Source of the DNA: Streptacidiphilus fuscans
GTDB lineage: Bacteria > Actinomycetota > Actinomycetes > Streptomycetales > Streptomycetaceae
Reading direction: 5' to 3'
DNA length: 64,000 bases
Assembly: GCF_015690355.1 (NCBI RefSeq)
Contig: NZ_JADPRT010000024.1
Coordinates: 1-64,000 of the forward strand
The stretch's first letter is position 1. Every line of letters starts with the position of its first letter. This document shows, piece by piece, positions 1 to 8,391 of this stretch. Below the pieces are notes generated by a model that saw nothing but the letters and a program-made list of their open reading frames with translations, was not told where the DNA came from and made no database searches. The position numbers were made by a program, and so were the translations under genes.

Positions 1-6
1 CATCGT

Positions 7-125
7 GTTTCGGTGGTCATAGCGTGAGGGAAACGCCCGGTTACATTCCGAACCCGGAAGCTAAGCCTCACAGCGCCGATGGTACTGCAGGGGGGACCCT
101 GTGGGAGAGTAGGACGCCGCCGAAC
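7..125 (+). rRNA. rrf: 5S ribosomal RNA
   Basis: The stretch matches the actinobacterial 5S rRNA from memory, including the 5' GTTTCGGTGGTCATAGCG, the loop with CCGAACCCGGAAGCTAAGC, and the 3' GTAGGACGCCGCCGAAC. Its length of about 119 nt is normal. The 5' and 3' ends pair with each other (helix I). It is the last gene of an rRNA operon whose 16S and 23S genes lie outside the window to the left. The ends are judged to within a couple of bases. Confidence 0.97.
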
Positions 126-134
126 AATCTTTCC

Positions 135-171
135 AGTGAAGCCCCCTGACCTCGCGTCAGGGGGCTTCACT
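135..171 (+). terminator. rRNA operon terminator hairpin
   Basis: A perfect 16-bp inverted repeat (AGTGAAGCCCCCTGAC and its complement) flanks the 5-base loop CTCGC, starting 9 bases after the 5S gene. There is no long T-run, as is usual in streptomycetes. It most probably ends the rRNA transcript. Confidence 0.93.
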
Positions 172-312
172 GCGTTACCGGTGCGGGCAGCGCCTGCACG
201 CCACCCGCACAGAGCCCGTACCCGCATCGCACGAGCCCCACCCGGAAGGTAGCCGGGCGGCAGGTAAAGTCGGGGGCTGCAGCGTTCGAAGTGTTCTACA
301 GGAGGCCCCCGG

Positions 313-921
313 GTGGAGGTTCAGGAGACGCGCGTCCAGACCGACCGCGTGCTCACCATCCCCAATCTGCTGAGCATGGCGCGCCTGGTCGGCGTGCCGT
401 TGTTCCTCTGGTTGGTCCTCTGGCCTGCCTTCGGCGGGCCCAAGAACGACGGCTGGGCGATCGCGATCCTCGGTCTGAGCGGGATCAGTGACTACCTCGA
501 CGGCAAGTTGGCGCGTCGGTGGGGTCAGGTCAGCCGGCTCGGACAGCTGCTCGATCCGCTAGCGGATCGTCTGTTCGTCCTGTCCACGATCGTCGGCCTC
601 ACGTGGCGCGAGATCATGCCGTGGTGGCTCACCGCCGTACTGCTGGCGCGTGAGCTCTTCATCGCCTCTCTTCTCCCTGTTCTCAGGCGTCACGGATATG
701 GCCCTCCCGAGGTGAACTTCGTCGGGAAGGCGGCTACGTTCAATCTGATGTATGCGTTCCCTTTGCTTCTCCTCACCACCTATGACAACTGGCTGGGGAC
801 TGTGGCGAGCATCATCGGTTGGGCGTTCGTCTGGTGGGGTACGACGCTCTATTGGTGGGCAGGGATCCTGTACGCGGTGCAGACTCGCCGTCTCGTGAAG
901 GCGAGCACCGTGGCCGATTAA
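313..921 (+). CDS. CDP-alcohol phosphatidyltransferase family membrane protein
   Basis: This 202-residue integral membrane enzyme transfers a phosphatidyl group from a CDP-lipid to an alcohol. The family signature D-x2-D-G-x2-A-R-x8-G-x3-D-x3-D is complete: D60, D63, G64, A67, R68, G77, D81 and D85. Several hydrophobic helices follow. GTG is chosen because GGAGG lies 7 bases upstream. The sequence resembles phosphatidylglycerophosphate synthases (PgsA-like), but the acceptor cannot be read from it; inositol-phosphate or other alcohols are alternatives. It is 15 bases upstream of the sugar nucleotidyltransferase gene and probably co-transcribed, so a role in envelope lipid or glycolipid synthesis is likely. 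Confidence 0.9.
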   Translation: MEVQETRVQTDRVLTIPNLLSMARLVGVPLFLWLVLWPAFGGPKNDGWAIAILGLSGISDYLDGKLARRWGQVSRLGQLLDPLADRLFVLSTIVGLTWREIMPWWLTAVLLARELFIASLLPVLRRHGYGPPEVNFVGKAATFNLMYAFPLLLLTTYDNWLGTVASIIGWAFVWWGTTLYWWAGILYAVQTRRLVKASTVAD

Positions 922-936
922 GGAGGAACCAGCCGA

Positions 937-3435
937 ATGAAGGCCGTTGTGATGGCCGGCGGCGAAGGTACCCGCCTTCGTCCGATGACTGCGAGCATGC
1001 CGAAGCCCCTCTTGCCGGTGGTGAACCGGCCGATCATGGAACACGTGCTTCGGCTCCTCAAGAGACACGGTCTGACCGACACCGTCGTCACGGTCCAGTT
1101 CCTCGCCTCCCTGGTGCGCAATTACTTCGGTGACGGCGAAGAGCTCGGAATGAAGCTCACCTATGCGAACGAGGAGACTCCGCTAGGAACGGCCGGTTCC
1201 GTCAAGAATGCCGAGGACGCGCTCAAGGACGATTCGTTCCTGGTGATCTCGGGTGACGCGCTCACCGACTTCGACCTGACCCAGCTGATGGAATTCCACC
1301 GCTCCAAGGGCGCGATGGTCACCGTCTGCCTGACGCGGGTGCCGAATCCGCTCGAATTCGGGATCACCATCCTCGACGACGAGGGAAAGGTGGAGCGGTT
1401 CCTGGAGAAGCCGACCTGGGGTCAGGTCTTCTCCGACACCGTGAACACGGGCATCTACGTGATGGAGCCCGAGGTCTTCGACTACGTCGCCGCGGACACG
1501 TCCGTCGACTGGTCGGGTGATGTCTTTCCTCAGTTGCTCAAGGAGGGCAAGCCGATCTACGGCTACGTCGCCGAGGGCTACTGGGAGGACGTCGGTACGC
1601 ACGAGAGCTACGTCAAGGCCCAGGCCGACGTGCTGGAGGGCAAGGTCGACGTCGAGATCGACGGCTTCGAGATGGCCCCTGGCGTCTGGGTGGCCGAGGG
1701 CGCCGAGGTCGACCGCGACGCGGTCCTGCGGGGCCCCCTCTACATCGGCGACTACGCCAAGGTCGAGGGCGGCGTCGAGATCCGTGAGCACACCGTGCTC
1801 GGCAGCAACGTGGTCGTGAAGCGCGGCGCGTTCCTGCACAAGGCGGTGATCCACGACAACGTCTATGTCGGGCCGCAGTCCAACCTGCGCGGCTGCGTCA
1901 TCGGCAAGAACACCGACGTGATGCGGGCCGCGCGGATCGAGGACGGCGCGGTCATCGGGGACGAGTGCCTGGTCGAGGAGGAGTCGATCATCGCGGGCAA
2001 CGTCCGCGTCTACCCCTTCAAGACCATCGAGGCCGGCGCCTTCGTCAACACGTCGGTCATCTGGGAGTCGCGCAGCCAGGAGCACCTGTTCGGTGCGCGC
2101 GGCGTCTCCGGGATCATCAATGTGGAGATCACGCCGGAGCTGGCCGTCCGGCTGGCCGGTGCGTACGCCACGACGTTGAAGAAGGGCTCCACGGTCACCA
2201 TCGCGCGTGACCACTCGCGTGGTGCGCGTGCCCTCAAGCGCGCGATGATCTCGGCGTTGCAGGCCAGCGCGATCGAGGTGCGCGACCTGGAGAACGTGCC
2301 GATGCCGGTGGCCCGGCAGCAGACCGCGCGCGGCAGCGCGGGCGGGATCATGCTGCGGACGACGCCGGGGGTGCCGGACTCGCTCGACATCCTCTTCTTC
2401 GACGAGCGCGGCGCGGACCTCTCCCAGGCGGGTCAGCGCAAGCTGGACCGCGTCTACGCCCGCCAGGAGTACCGGCGTGCGTTCCCCGGCGAGATCGGGG
2501 ACCTGACCTTCCCGGCCACGGTCTTCGACTCCTACGCGGGCAGCCTGCTGCGGGCGATGGACACCCGTGGGGTGTCGGACGCCCGGCTCAAGGTGGTCGT
2601 GGACGCCGCGCACGGCAGTGCGTCGCTGTTGCTGCCCAGCATCATCGGGAAGCTCGGCATCGAGGCGCTGACGGTCAACCCGGGCATGGACGAGGCGCAT
2701 CCGACCGAGACGATAGAGGAGCGCCGGGCGGGCCTGGTGCGGCTCGGTGAGCTGGTCGCGTCGTCGCGGGCCGCGTTCGGGGTGCGGTTCGACCCCGTGG
2801 GGGAGCGGGTCTCCTTCGTCGACGAGCGCGGGCGGATCATCGAGGACGACCGGTCGCTGCTGGTCATGCTCGACCTGGTCGCGGCGGAGGGCCGCAGCGG
2901 GAAGGTGGCCCTGCCGGTCACCACAACCCGGATCGCCGAGCAGGTGGCGGCGTACCACGGCACGCAGGTGCTGTGGACGACGACCTCGCCCGACGATCTG
3001 ACCCGGGCGGCCTCGGCGGAGGGCACGATCTTCGCGGGCGACGGTATGGGCCGTTTCGTGGTGCCGGAGTTCAGCGGCGTCTTCGACGGTACGGCCGCCT
3101 TTGTTCGACTCCTCGGGCTGGTCGCTCGAACGCAGTTGACGCTGAGTCAGATCGATGCGCGGATCCCGCGTGCCCATGTCCACCGGCGCGACCTGCCCAC
3201 GCCGTGGGCGGCCAAGGGCATGGTGATGCGCAAGGTCGTGGAGGCGGCGGGCGACCGGCAGGTCGACATCACCGACGGCGTGCGGGTGGTCGAGCCCGAC
3301 GGTCGCTGGACCATGGTGCTGCCTGACCCGGCCGAGGCCGTCACCCACCTCTGGGCCGAGGGCCCGGACGACACCTCGACGCAGGCCCTGCTCGACGAGT
3401 GGGGCGCGGTGGTGGAGTCCGCCGGACGCGACTGA
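937..3435 (+). CDS. Mannose-1-phosphate guanylyltransferase-like protein with degenerate phosphomannomutase domain
   Basis: The 832-residue protein has an N-terminal nucleotidyltransferase domain (about 1-235) opening with [13 protein letters not shown] and K-P-L-L-P, which would join a sugar-1-phosphate to an NTP. A left-handed beta-helix of hexapeptide repeats (about 250-370) follows, then a phosphohexomutase-like region (about 385-830). In that last part the catalytic serine motif TASHNP is replaced by R474-T-T-P-G-V-P480. The metal site DxDxDR reads D619-P-V-G-E-R624, and the sugar loop GExSGH reads P710-E-F-S-G-V715. The mutase domain is therefore probably inactive and may be regulatory. 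Strong AGGAGG precedes the ATG. GDP-mannose synthesis is the family annotation; the true nucleotide and sugar are inferred. Confidence 0.88.
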   Translation: MKAVVMAGGEGTRLRPMTASMPKPLLPVVNRPIMEHVLRLLKRHGLTDTVVTVQFLASLVRNYFGDGEELGMKLTYANEETPLGTAGSVKNAEDALKDDSFLVISGDALTDFDLTQLMEFHRSKGAMVTVCLTRVPNPLEFGITILDDEGKVERFLEKPTWGQVFSDTVNTGIYVMEPEVFDYVAADTSVDWSGDVFPQLLKEGKPIYGYVAEGYWEDVGTHESYVKAQADVLEGKVDVEIDGFEMAPGVWVAEGAEVDRDAVLRGPLYIGDYAKVEGGVEIREHTVLGSNVVVKRGAFLHKAVIHDNVYVGPQSNLRGCVIGKNTDVMRAARIEDGAVIGDECLVEEESIIAGNVRVYPFKTIEAGAFVNTSVIWESRSQEHLFGARGVSGIINVEITPELAVRLAGAYATTLKKGSTVTIARDHSRGARALKRAMISALQASAIEVRDLENVPMPVARQQTARGSAGGIMLRTTPGVPDSLDILFFDERGADLSQAGQRKLDRVYARQEYRRAFPGEIGDLTFPATVFDSYAGSLLRAMDTRGVSDARLKVVVDAAHGSASLLLPSIIGKLGIEALTVNPGMDEAHPTETIEERRAGLVRLGELVASSRAAFGVRFDPVGERVSFVDERGRIIEDDRSLLVMLDLVAAEGRSGKVALPVTTTRIAEQVAAYHGTQVLWTTTSPDDLTRAASAEGTIFAGDGMGRFVVPEFSGVFDGTAAFVRLLGLVARTQLTLSQIDARIPRAHVHRRDLPTPWAAKGMVMRKVVEAAGDRQVDITDGVRVVEPDGRWTMVLPDPAEAVTHLWAEGPDDTSTQALLDEWGAVVESAGRD

Positions 3436-3565
3436 GCGAGGCAGCTGGGACAAGCCCGGGCGGGGGTGCGGGCGGCGCTGTTCTGCCGCTCGCACCCCGC
3501 CCGGTCGTGCCCGCCACGTCGGTGCGCGTGCGGGCCGTCCGGCGCGACGTGGGACGATATCCCCC

Positions 3566-4477
3566 ATGTCGACGACCGAGCCCCGTGCCGCCAAGCGCAG
3601 CGACCCGCGCTTCGCACGGCCCGACGCGTCGATGTCGCTGCTGCTCAACGTGGCGGAGCACAGCCTGGACGAGGGGTACGCCGAGGCGGCGGCCCGGCGT
3701 GGTGCGGTGGGCAGCAGCAGGCTGCCGACGACCACGCGCGGACGGGTGGTGTTCGGGGTCGGGCTGGCCTTGGTGGCGGCGCTGCTGGCGATGGGCGTCA
3801 GCCAGGTGCAGGCCAACGCGCCCGTCGCGGCCCAGGAGCGGCAGGCGCTGATCGACCGGATCAACACCGCGACCTCCGCGGCCGACGCCGCCCAGCAGCA
3901 GCTCGGGCAGTTGCAGACCCAGCTCGCCCAGGCGCAGGCCGACGCGCTCGCCGGAAAGGGCGGGAGCGCACGGCTGGCCGAGCAGCAGCTGGTCAGCGGG
4001 CAGACGCCGGTCTCCGGCCCCGGTCTGCAGGTCACGGTCGACGACGCCGCGTCCGCCGGGACGGACCTCAACAACGCCAGTCCGCGGACCAACGCGGGCT
4101 TCGGCAACACCGGCCGGGTGCGCGACAGCGACCTGCAGTTGGTGGTCAACGCGCTGTGGCAGTCCGGGGCCGAGGCGATCGCGATCAACGACGAGCGGCT
4201 GGGGAACCTCTCCTCGATCCGGGCGGCGGGCGACGCGATACTGGTCAACAACAGTCCGCTGACCCTGCCGTACACGATCCAGGCGATCGGCGGACCGGGC
4301 CTGCAACAGGCCTTCGCCGGCAATGCGGACGGCGGGCTCTACCTGGCGGAGCTCAACAAGGGCTACCAGATCCGCTACAGCACCACGTCCGCGGGCGCGC
4401 TCCAACTCCCGGCCGCGCCACCGGTCCGGCTGATCAACGCGCAGCCGGCACCATCGAAAGGAACGACGCACCCATGA
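3566..4477 (+). CDS. DUF881 family membrane-anchored protein (first copy)
   Basis: The 303-residue protein has a charged cytoplasmic N-terminus of about 58 residues, one transmembrane helix (about 62-80), a coiled-coil-like Gln/Ala-rich stretch (about 90-135), and an extracytoplasmic DUF881 domain with the typical V-N-A-L-W-x-S-G-A-E-A-I-x-I-N-D segment. DUF881 proteins have no firmly established biochemical role. Their constant company with the small basic protein and cell-envelope or division genes suggests an envelope function. Its stop overlaps the next start as ATGA, so the two are translationally coupled. Confidence 0.88.
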   Translation: MSTTEPRAAKRSDPRFARPDASMSLLLNVAEHSLDEGYAEAAARRGAVGSSRLPTTTRGRVVFGVGLALVAALLAMGVSQVQANAPVAAQERQALIDRINTATSAADAAQQQLGQLQTQLAQAQADALAGKGGSARLAEQQLVSGQTPVSGPGLQVTVDDAASAGTDLNNASPRTNAGFGNTGRVRDSDLQLVVNALWQSGAEAIAINDERLGNLSSIRAAGDAILVNNSPLTLPYTIQAIGGPGLQQAFAGNADGGLYLAELNKGYQIRYSTTSAGALQLPAAPPVRLINAQPAPSKGTTHP

Positions 4478-4806
4478 TCGCCGTGCTGGGCCTGGCCCTC
4501 GGAGTCGTGGTCGGGCTGTTCGTGCAGCCGGACGTCCCGACGTGGCTGGTGCCGTACCTGCCGATCGCCATCGTCGCAGCGCTCGACGCCGTCTTCGGCG
4601 GGATCCGCGCCATGCTGGACGGCATCTTCGACGACAAGGTCTTCGTGGTCTCGTTCCTGTCCAACGTGGTCGTCGCGGGCCTGATCGTCTTCCTGGGCGA
4701 CCAGTTGGGCGTCGGCTCGCAGCTCTCCACCGGCGTGGTGGTCGTCCTCGGGATCCGCATCTTCTCCAACGCCGCCGCGATCCGCCGCCACCTCTTCCGT
4801 GCGTGA
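4474..4806 (+). CDS. sbp: Small basic protein (DUF1290 family), multi-pass membrane
   Basis: This 110-residue protein is mostly hydrophobic, with three or four predicted transmembrane segments. It has the conserved stretch D-A-V-F-G-G-I-R-A near residue 40 and ends in R-I-F-x-N-A-A-A-I-R-R-H. Proteins of this family (Sbp in Bacillus, near the ftsAZ locus) are small membrane proteins of unknown function, commonly found between DUF881 genes. The ATG lies inside the upstream stop (ATGA) with AAAGGAAC a few bases before it. The gene reads through a different frame from its neighbour, so only this start makes sense. Confidence 0.88.
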   Translation: MIAVLGLALGVVVGLFVQPDVPTWLVPYLPIAIVAALDAVFGGIRAMLDGIFDDKVFVVSFLSNVVVAGLIVFLGDQLGVGSQLSTGVVVVLGIRIFSNAAAIRRHLFRA

Positions 4807-4937
4807 CCGAACGGTTTGGGCAGAAGGCGTGACCGGGCGGTGCGAAGGGCGTGAACCGGTGCGGACGGCTCCGCCAGGGGTAGGACGGATGGCAGGATGA
4901 ACGGCGCAGGCAGAGTGAACAGGCAGGGAGCGGAGCA

Positions 4938-5702
4938 GTGACCGAGCAGCAACCCGGGGAGCAGTCCCGGGAGCCCGAGCGCACGGGCCGGCAACGGCTC
5001 GCCGCCGCGCTCTGGCCGCCGCGGGTCAACCGCGCCCAACTGATCGTCGCGGTGCTGCTCTTCGCGCTCGGCCTGGGTGTGGCCTTCCAGGTCCGCACCA
5101 ACACGCCCGCCAACCAGCTGCGCGGGGCCCGCCAGGACGACCTGGTCCGCATCCTCGACGAGGTCGACGCCCGGCAGCAGAGCCTGGACCAGGAACACCA
5201 GCAGTTGCAGTCGACGTTGGCCGAGCTGCAGACCAGTTCCAACCAGGCGAAGGCGGCGCAGGCGCAGACCCAGCAGAAGGAGCAGCAACTCGGCGTGCTC
5301 TCCGGCACGGTCGCCGCGACCGGTCCCGGGGTCACGCTGACCGTCAAGGACCCGGGCGGGAACGTCCAGGCGGCTATGCTGCTCAACACCTTGGAGGAGC
5401 TGCGCGCGGCAGGGGCGGAGGCGGTACAGATCAACAACGTCCGTGTGGTCGCGGGTACCTGGTTCAACGACGTTGCCAGGGGTTCGGTGAGCATCAGTGG
5501 AACCACGGTGTCCCAGCCGTACGTGTTCACAGCCATCGGCAACCCGCAGGACCTGGACACCGCGCTCAACATTCCGGGCGGTGTCGTGCAGTCGGTCGAC
5601 CGCGACCAGGGCACGGCGACGGTGGTCAAGGGCCAGTCGTTGGCCGTGACCGCCTTGATCCCTTTGAGTACTCCTGACTACGCTCACACGACGCACCCAT
5701 GA
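4938..5702 (+). CDS. DUF881 family membrane-anchored protein (second copy)
   Basis: The 254-residue protein has a 35-residue cytoplasmic tail, one transmembrane helix (about 36-52), a Gln-rich predicted coiled coil (about 70-125), and a DUF881 domain (L-x-E-L-R-A-A-G-A-E-A-V-Q-I-N-N-V-R). It is a diverged paralogue of the DUF881 protein two genes upstream, so the small basic protein is flanked by two related anchors. GTG start is preceded by GGGAGCGGAG. Both copies end in the residues T-T-H-P. The function is unknown; a scaffold or envelope role is inferred from topology and context. Confidence 0.88.
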   Translation: MTEQQPGEQSREPERTGRQRLAAALWPPRVNRAQLIVAVLLFALGLGVAFQVRTNTPANQLRGARQDDLVRILDEVDARQQSLDQEHQQLQSTLAELQTSSNQAKAAQAQTQQKEQQLGVLSGTVAATGPGVTLTVKDPGGNVQAAMLLNTLEELRAAGAEAVQINNVRVVAGTWFNDVARGSVSISGTTVSQPYVFTAIGNPQDLDTALNIPGGVVQSVDRDQGTATVVKGQSLAVTALIPLSTPDYAHTTHP

Positions 5703-5844
5703 CGTATCCACATCTCCTCCCTCGTTCCGCCGCTCCGCACACTGATCCGACCGCTGTTCCGACACCTGTCCCGACCGCTGTTCTGTCCACGATGGCTCCA
5801 CCTCGCCCCACGGGCGGGTCCGTTTCTTGCAAGGGGAATCGCCC

Positions 5845-6684
5845 GTGAGTCTGTTCTCGAAGCTGTTCGGCCGTAAGTCCCACAAGGGAGCGGTCGAGGC
5901 GCCCACCGCCCGGCACCGCCGTGGTGACGAGGAGCTCGGCCAGGGCGTCCCCGGCATGCGCGGAGCCCCGGAGTCCGACAGCTACGCCGCCGCCGAGCGG
6001 CCGCTCTTCCGCGACGAGGCCGCCGGCCGACACGCGGGCGCGCAGGGTGGAGGGCGCATAGCCTCGCAGCCGGTACCCTCAAGTTCAGGTGGAGGGTTTG
6101 CGGCCGATCCGTTTGCCCAAGACCAGTCAGGCGATCCGCGACAGGAGGCCGCAGGCGTGACGGTGTGCACCCGATGCGGATTCAACAACCCGGACTCTGC
6201 CCGCTTCTGTTCGAACTGTGGTGCCCCGCTCCGGGCCCGCGTCGGCGGTGGCGAGCGTCCCAGTGAGACGACGTCCACGATCTCGATCTCCGGACTGGAG
6301 GCGTACGAGCCGGACGCCACGGCCGCGATGGCTCCCGGGCTCTCCCAGGAGGCCCAGGCCGCGGTCGACGCGCTTCCGCCGGGCTCGGCGCTGCTGGTGG
6401 TGCGCCGCGGCCCCAACTCGGGCAGCCGGTTCCTGGTGGACACCGACCTCACCACGGCCGGTCGCGACGCGCAGAGCGACATCTTCCTGGACGACGTCAC
6501 CGTCTCGCGGCGGCACGTGGAGTTCCGGCGGCGGCAGGGCGGCTTCACGGTCGCCGACGTCGGCAGCCTGAACGGCACCTACGTCAACCGCGAGCGGATC
6601 GACGAGGTGCCGCTGAACAGCGGTGACGAGGTGCAGATCGGGAAGTACCGGCTGGTCTTCTTCGCCGCCCGCCCGGGGTACTGA
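5845..6684 (+). CDS. garA: GarA/OdhI-like FHA-domain protein with zinc ribbon
   Basis: GarA/OdhI proteins bind 2-oxoglutarate dehydrogenase and glutamate enzymes when unphosphorylated and are switched off by Ser/Thr kinases. The C-terminal FHA domain (about 180-275) has G-R-D-A-Q-S-D-I-F-L-D-D, S-R-R-H and G-S-L-N-G-T-Y-V-N, very like Corynebacterium OdhI. The kinase target motif ETTS is present at 141-144. A zinc ribbon with C108, C111, C122 and C125 precedes it, an addition OdhI lacks. GTG is chosen because AAGGGGA lies 7 bases upstream, giving 279 residues. A second good start exists at 6157 (AGGAGG, spacing 8), which would give 175 residues, near GarA size. The next gene is the FtsR-like MerR, as in corynebacteria. 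Confidence 0.9.
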   Translation: MSLFSKLFGRKSHKGAVEAPTARHRRGDEELGQGVPGMRGAPESDSYAAAERPLFRDEAAGRHAGAQGGGRIASQPVPSSSGGGFAADPFAQDQSGDPRQEAAGVTVCTRCGFNNPDSARFCSNCGAPLRARVGGGERPSETTSTISISGLEAYEPDATAAMAPGLSQEAQAAVDALPPGSALLVVRRGPNSGSRFLVDTDLTTAGRDAQSDIFLDDVTVSRRHVEFRRRQGGFTVADVGSLNGTYVNRERIDEVPLNSGDEVQIGKYRLVFFAARPGY

Positions 6685-6724
6685 GACGCGGTGCCCTGCC
6701 CCTGGGAGGAGTGAGTCAACCGTC

Positions 6725-7582
6725 GTGCAAGCTGACAGCGGTACCCCGGGGGCGGTGGCGCCCTTCGTTCCCTCCGGTCGACCCGCGCCCGGAGGCGGGC
6801 GTGACCTGGCCTCCGGCATCAGTGCGGGACGGCAGCAACTCCTCAGCATCGGCGCGGTGCTGACCGAGCTTCAGGCCGAGTTTCCCGAGGTCACCATCTC
6901 CAAGATCCGCTTCCTGGAGGCGGAACGCCTGGTCGAGCCGCAGCGCACGCCTTCGGGCTACCGCAAGTTCAGCGCGGTCGACGTGGAGCGGCTCGCCTAC
7001 GTGCTGCGGATGCAGCGCGACCACTACCTCCCGCTGCGGGTGATCCGCGAGCACCTGGCCGCCCTGGACCGGGGCGAGAACCCGCCCGCGCTGCCCGGCA
7101 GCGGATCGGGCGCTGCGGGCGGCCAGGGGGACTCGGCGGGCGGTGCGGGCGCGGACGAGGCGTTCGATCCGGTCCGCGACGGCGCGCTCGTCGCCGGCTC
7201 GGTCGCGGGCGGCACCCGGCTCGGCCGGGCCGAACTGCTGGCCGCCGCGGGCATCACCGAACCGCAGCTCGCCGAGTGGGAGTCCTACGGCCTGGTGACC
7301 GCCGACCCGGACGGCGGCTTCGACGGCGAGATGCTCCAAGTGGCGCGTCTGGTCGCCGAGTTGGGCCGCTTCGGGCTGGAGCCCCGACATCTGCGCGCGG
7401 TCAAGGCCGCCGCCGACCGCGAGGTCGGACTGGTGGAGCAGATCGTCGCCCCGCTGCGTCGTCACCGCAACCCGCAGACCCGTGCCCATGCCGCCGCGAT
7501 GGCCCGTGAGCTGGCAACTCTCTCGGTCCGGCTGCACGCCTCGCTGGTCCAGGCGGGCCTGCGCGCCCGTCCGGGCGCCTGA
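6725..7582 (+). CDS. ftsR: MerR family transcriptional regulator, FtsR-like
   Basis: This 285-residue DNA-binding protein has a winged-helix MerR domain at about 38-110 (L-S-I-G-A-V-L-T-E-L, S-K-I-R-F-L-E, R-T-P-S-G-Y-R-K-F). A Gly/Ala-rich linker (about 120-145) and a C-terminal helical region (about 155-280) follow. The position directly after a garA/odhI gene and before a DUF151 gene and a second MerR matches the corynebacterial odhI-ftsR locus, where FtsR activates ftsZ. That role is inferred here by homology and context. GTG is the best in-frame start; GGGAGGAG lies 13 bases upstream, a long spacing, so the start could be a little different. Confidence 0.85.
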   Translation: MQADSGTPGAVAPFVPSGRPAPGGGRDLASGISAGRQQLLSIGAVLTELQAEFPEVTISKIRFLEAERLVEPQRTPSGYRKFSAVDVERLAYVLRMQRDHYLPLRVIREHLAALDRGENPPALPGSGSGAAGGQGDSAGGAGADEAFDPVRDGALVAGSVAGGTRLGRAELLAAAGITEPQLAEWESYGLVTADPDGGFDGEMLQVARLVAELGRFGLEPRHLRAVKAAADREVGLVEQIVAPLRRHRNPQTRAHAAAMARELATLSVRLHASLVQAGLRARPGA

Positions 7583-7680
7583 ACGCGCCGGGCGGGCGGA
7601 GACGCAATGGCCGGGCGCCGGGCGGTGGGCGTGATCAGGACGACTGGAGTATCCGCCCTGCGCGCCCTAGGGTTGCAGAT

Positions 7681-8157
7681 GTGAACGAGCTAGATGTCGT
7701 GGGTGTCCGGGTGGAGATGCCGTCGAACCAGCCGATCGTGCTGCTGCGCGAGGTCGGTGGGGACCGCTATCTCCCGATCTGGATCGGCCCCGGTGAGGCC
7801 ACCGCCATCGCGTTCGCGCAGCAGGGCATGACGCCCGTGCGCCCGCTCACGCACGACCTCTTCCGCAACGTGCTGGAGGCCGTCGGCCAGCAGCTCACCG
7901 CGGTGCGGATCACGGACCTGCGTGAGGGCGTCTTCTACGCCGAGCTGGTCTTCGCCAGTGGCGTCGAGGTGAGCGCCCGTCCGTCCGACGCGATAGCCCT
8001 GGCGCTGCGCACCGGCACGCCGATCTACGGCGCAGAGGGTGTGCTGGACGAGGCAGGCATCGCGATCCCCGACGAGCAGGAGGACGAGGTCGAGCGGTTC
8101 CGCGAGTTCCTCGACCAGATCTCCCCCGAGGACTTCGGCAGCAGCGGCCAGCAGTAG
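7681..8157 (+). CDS. Bifunctional nuclease family protein (DUF151)
   Basis: The 158-residue cytosolic protein has the DUF151 hallmarks: V-x-L-L-R-E-V-x-G-x-R-x-L-P-I-W-I-G near residue 20-35, the T-H-D-L-F segment, and the S-x-R-P-S-D-A-I-A-L-A-L-R motif near 100. A plant member of the family has DNase and RNase activity, but the bacterial function is not settled. The C-terminal 30 residues are acidic. No Shine-Dalgarno precedes the GTG; instead TAGGGT lies 7 bases upstream, which could be a -10 box of a leaderless mRNA. It sits inside the conserved garA-merR-DUF151-merR block. Confidence 0.88.
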   Translation: MNELDVVGVRVEMPSNQPIVLLREVGGDRYLPIWIGPGEATAIAFAQQGMTPVRPLTHDLFRNVLEAVGQQLTAVRITDLREGVFYAELVFASGVEVSARPSDAIALALRTGTPIYGAEGVLDEAGIAIPDEQEDEVERFREFLDQISPEDFGSSGQQ

Positions 8158-8287
8158 CCGTACGCATGCAGACGAAGGGCTGGTCAGGCGGTTTGCCGAA
8201 ACTCATTCGGGCGGAAATACCCCCGCTCGGGACACGCAAAACCACTCGTGAGGCTGAAGTCACTCGCCATGCCGAGCGTGGCGATCG

Positions 8288-8316
8288 TTGACGCGCTCCT
8301 GGCTACTGCCTACCTT
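8288..8316 (+). promoter_or_regulatory. Predicted housekeeping promoter for the second merR gene
   Basis: TTGACG (8288-8293) and TACCTT (8311-8316) are separated by exactly 17 bases, a good match to the streptomycete HrdB consensus. Transcription would begin near 8323, about 70 bases before the GTG of the MerR gene. The 234-bp gap upstream holds no gene. Confidence 0.6.
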
Positions 8317-8391
8317 CGACTGTGAACGTCCCCGGGTGCGCCTTCCCGCGCCCCCGCTGAGGCGGTTCCTGAGTCGAGCGGATGGAGGGTC

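Noticed and set aside
1183-4323. A 1046-codon open frame on the minus strand opposite the sugar nucleotidyltransferase
   Set aside because: It is the antisense shadow of a real gene with a full set of family motifs; its product is rich in Arg, Asp, His and Val with no known domain, as expected at 70% GC.
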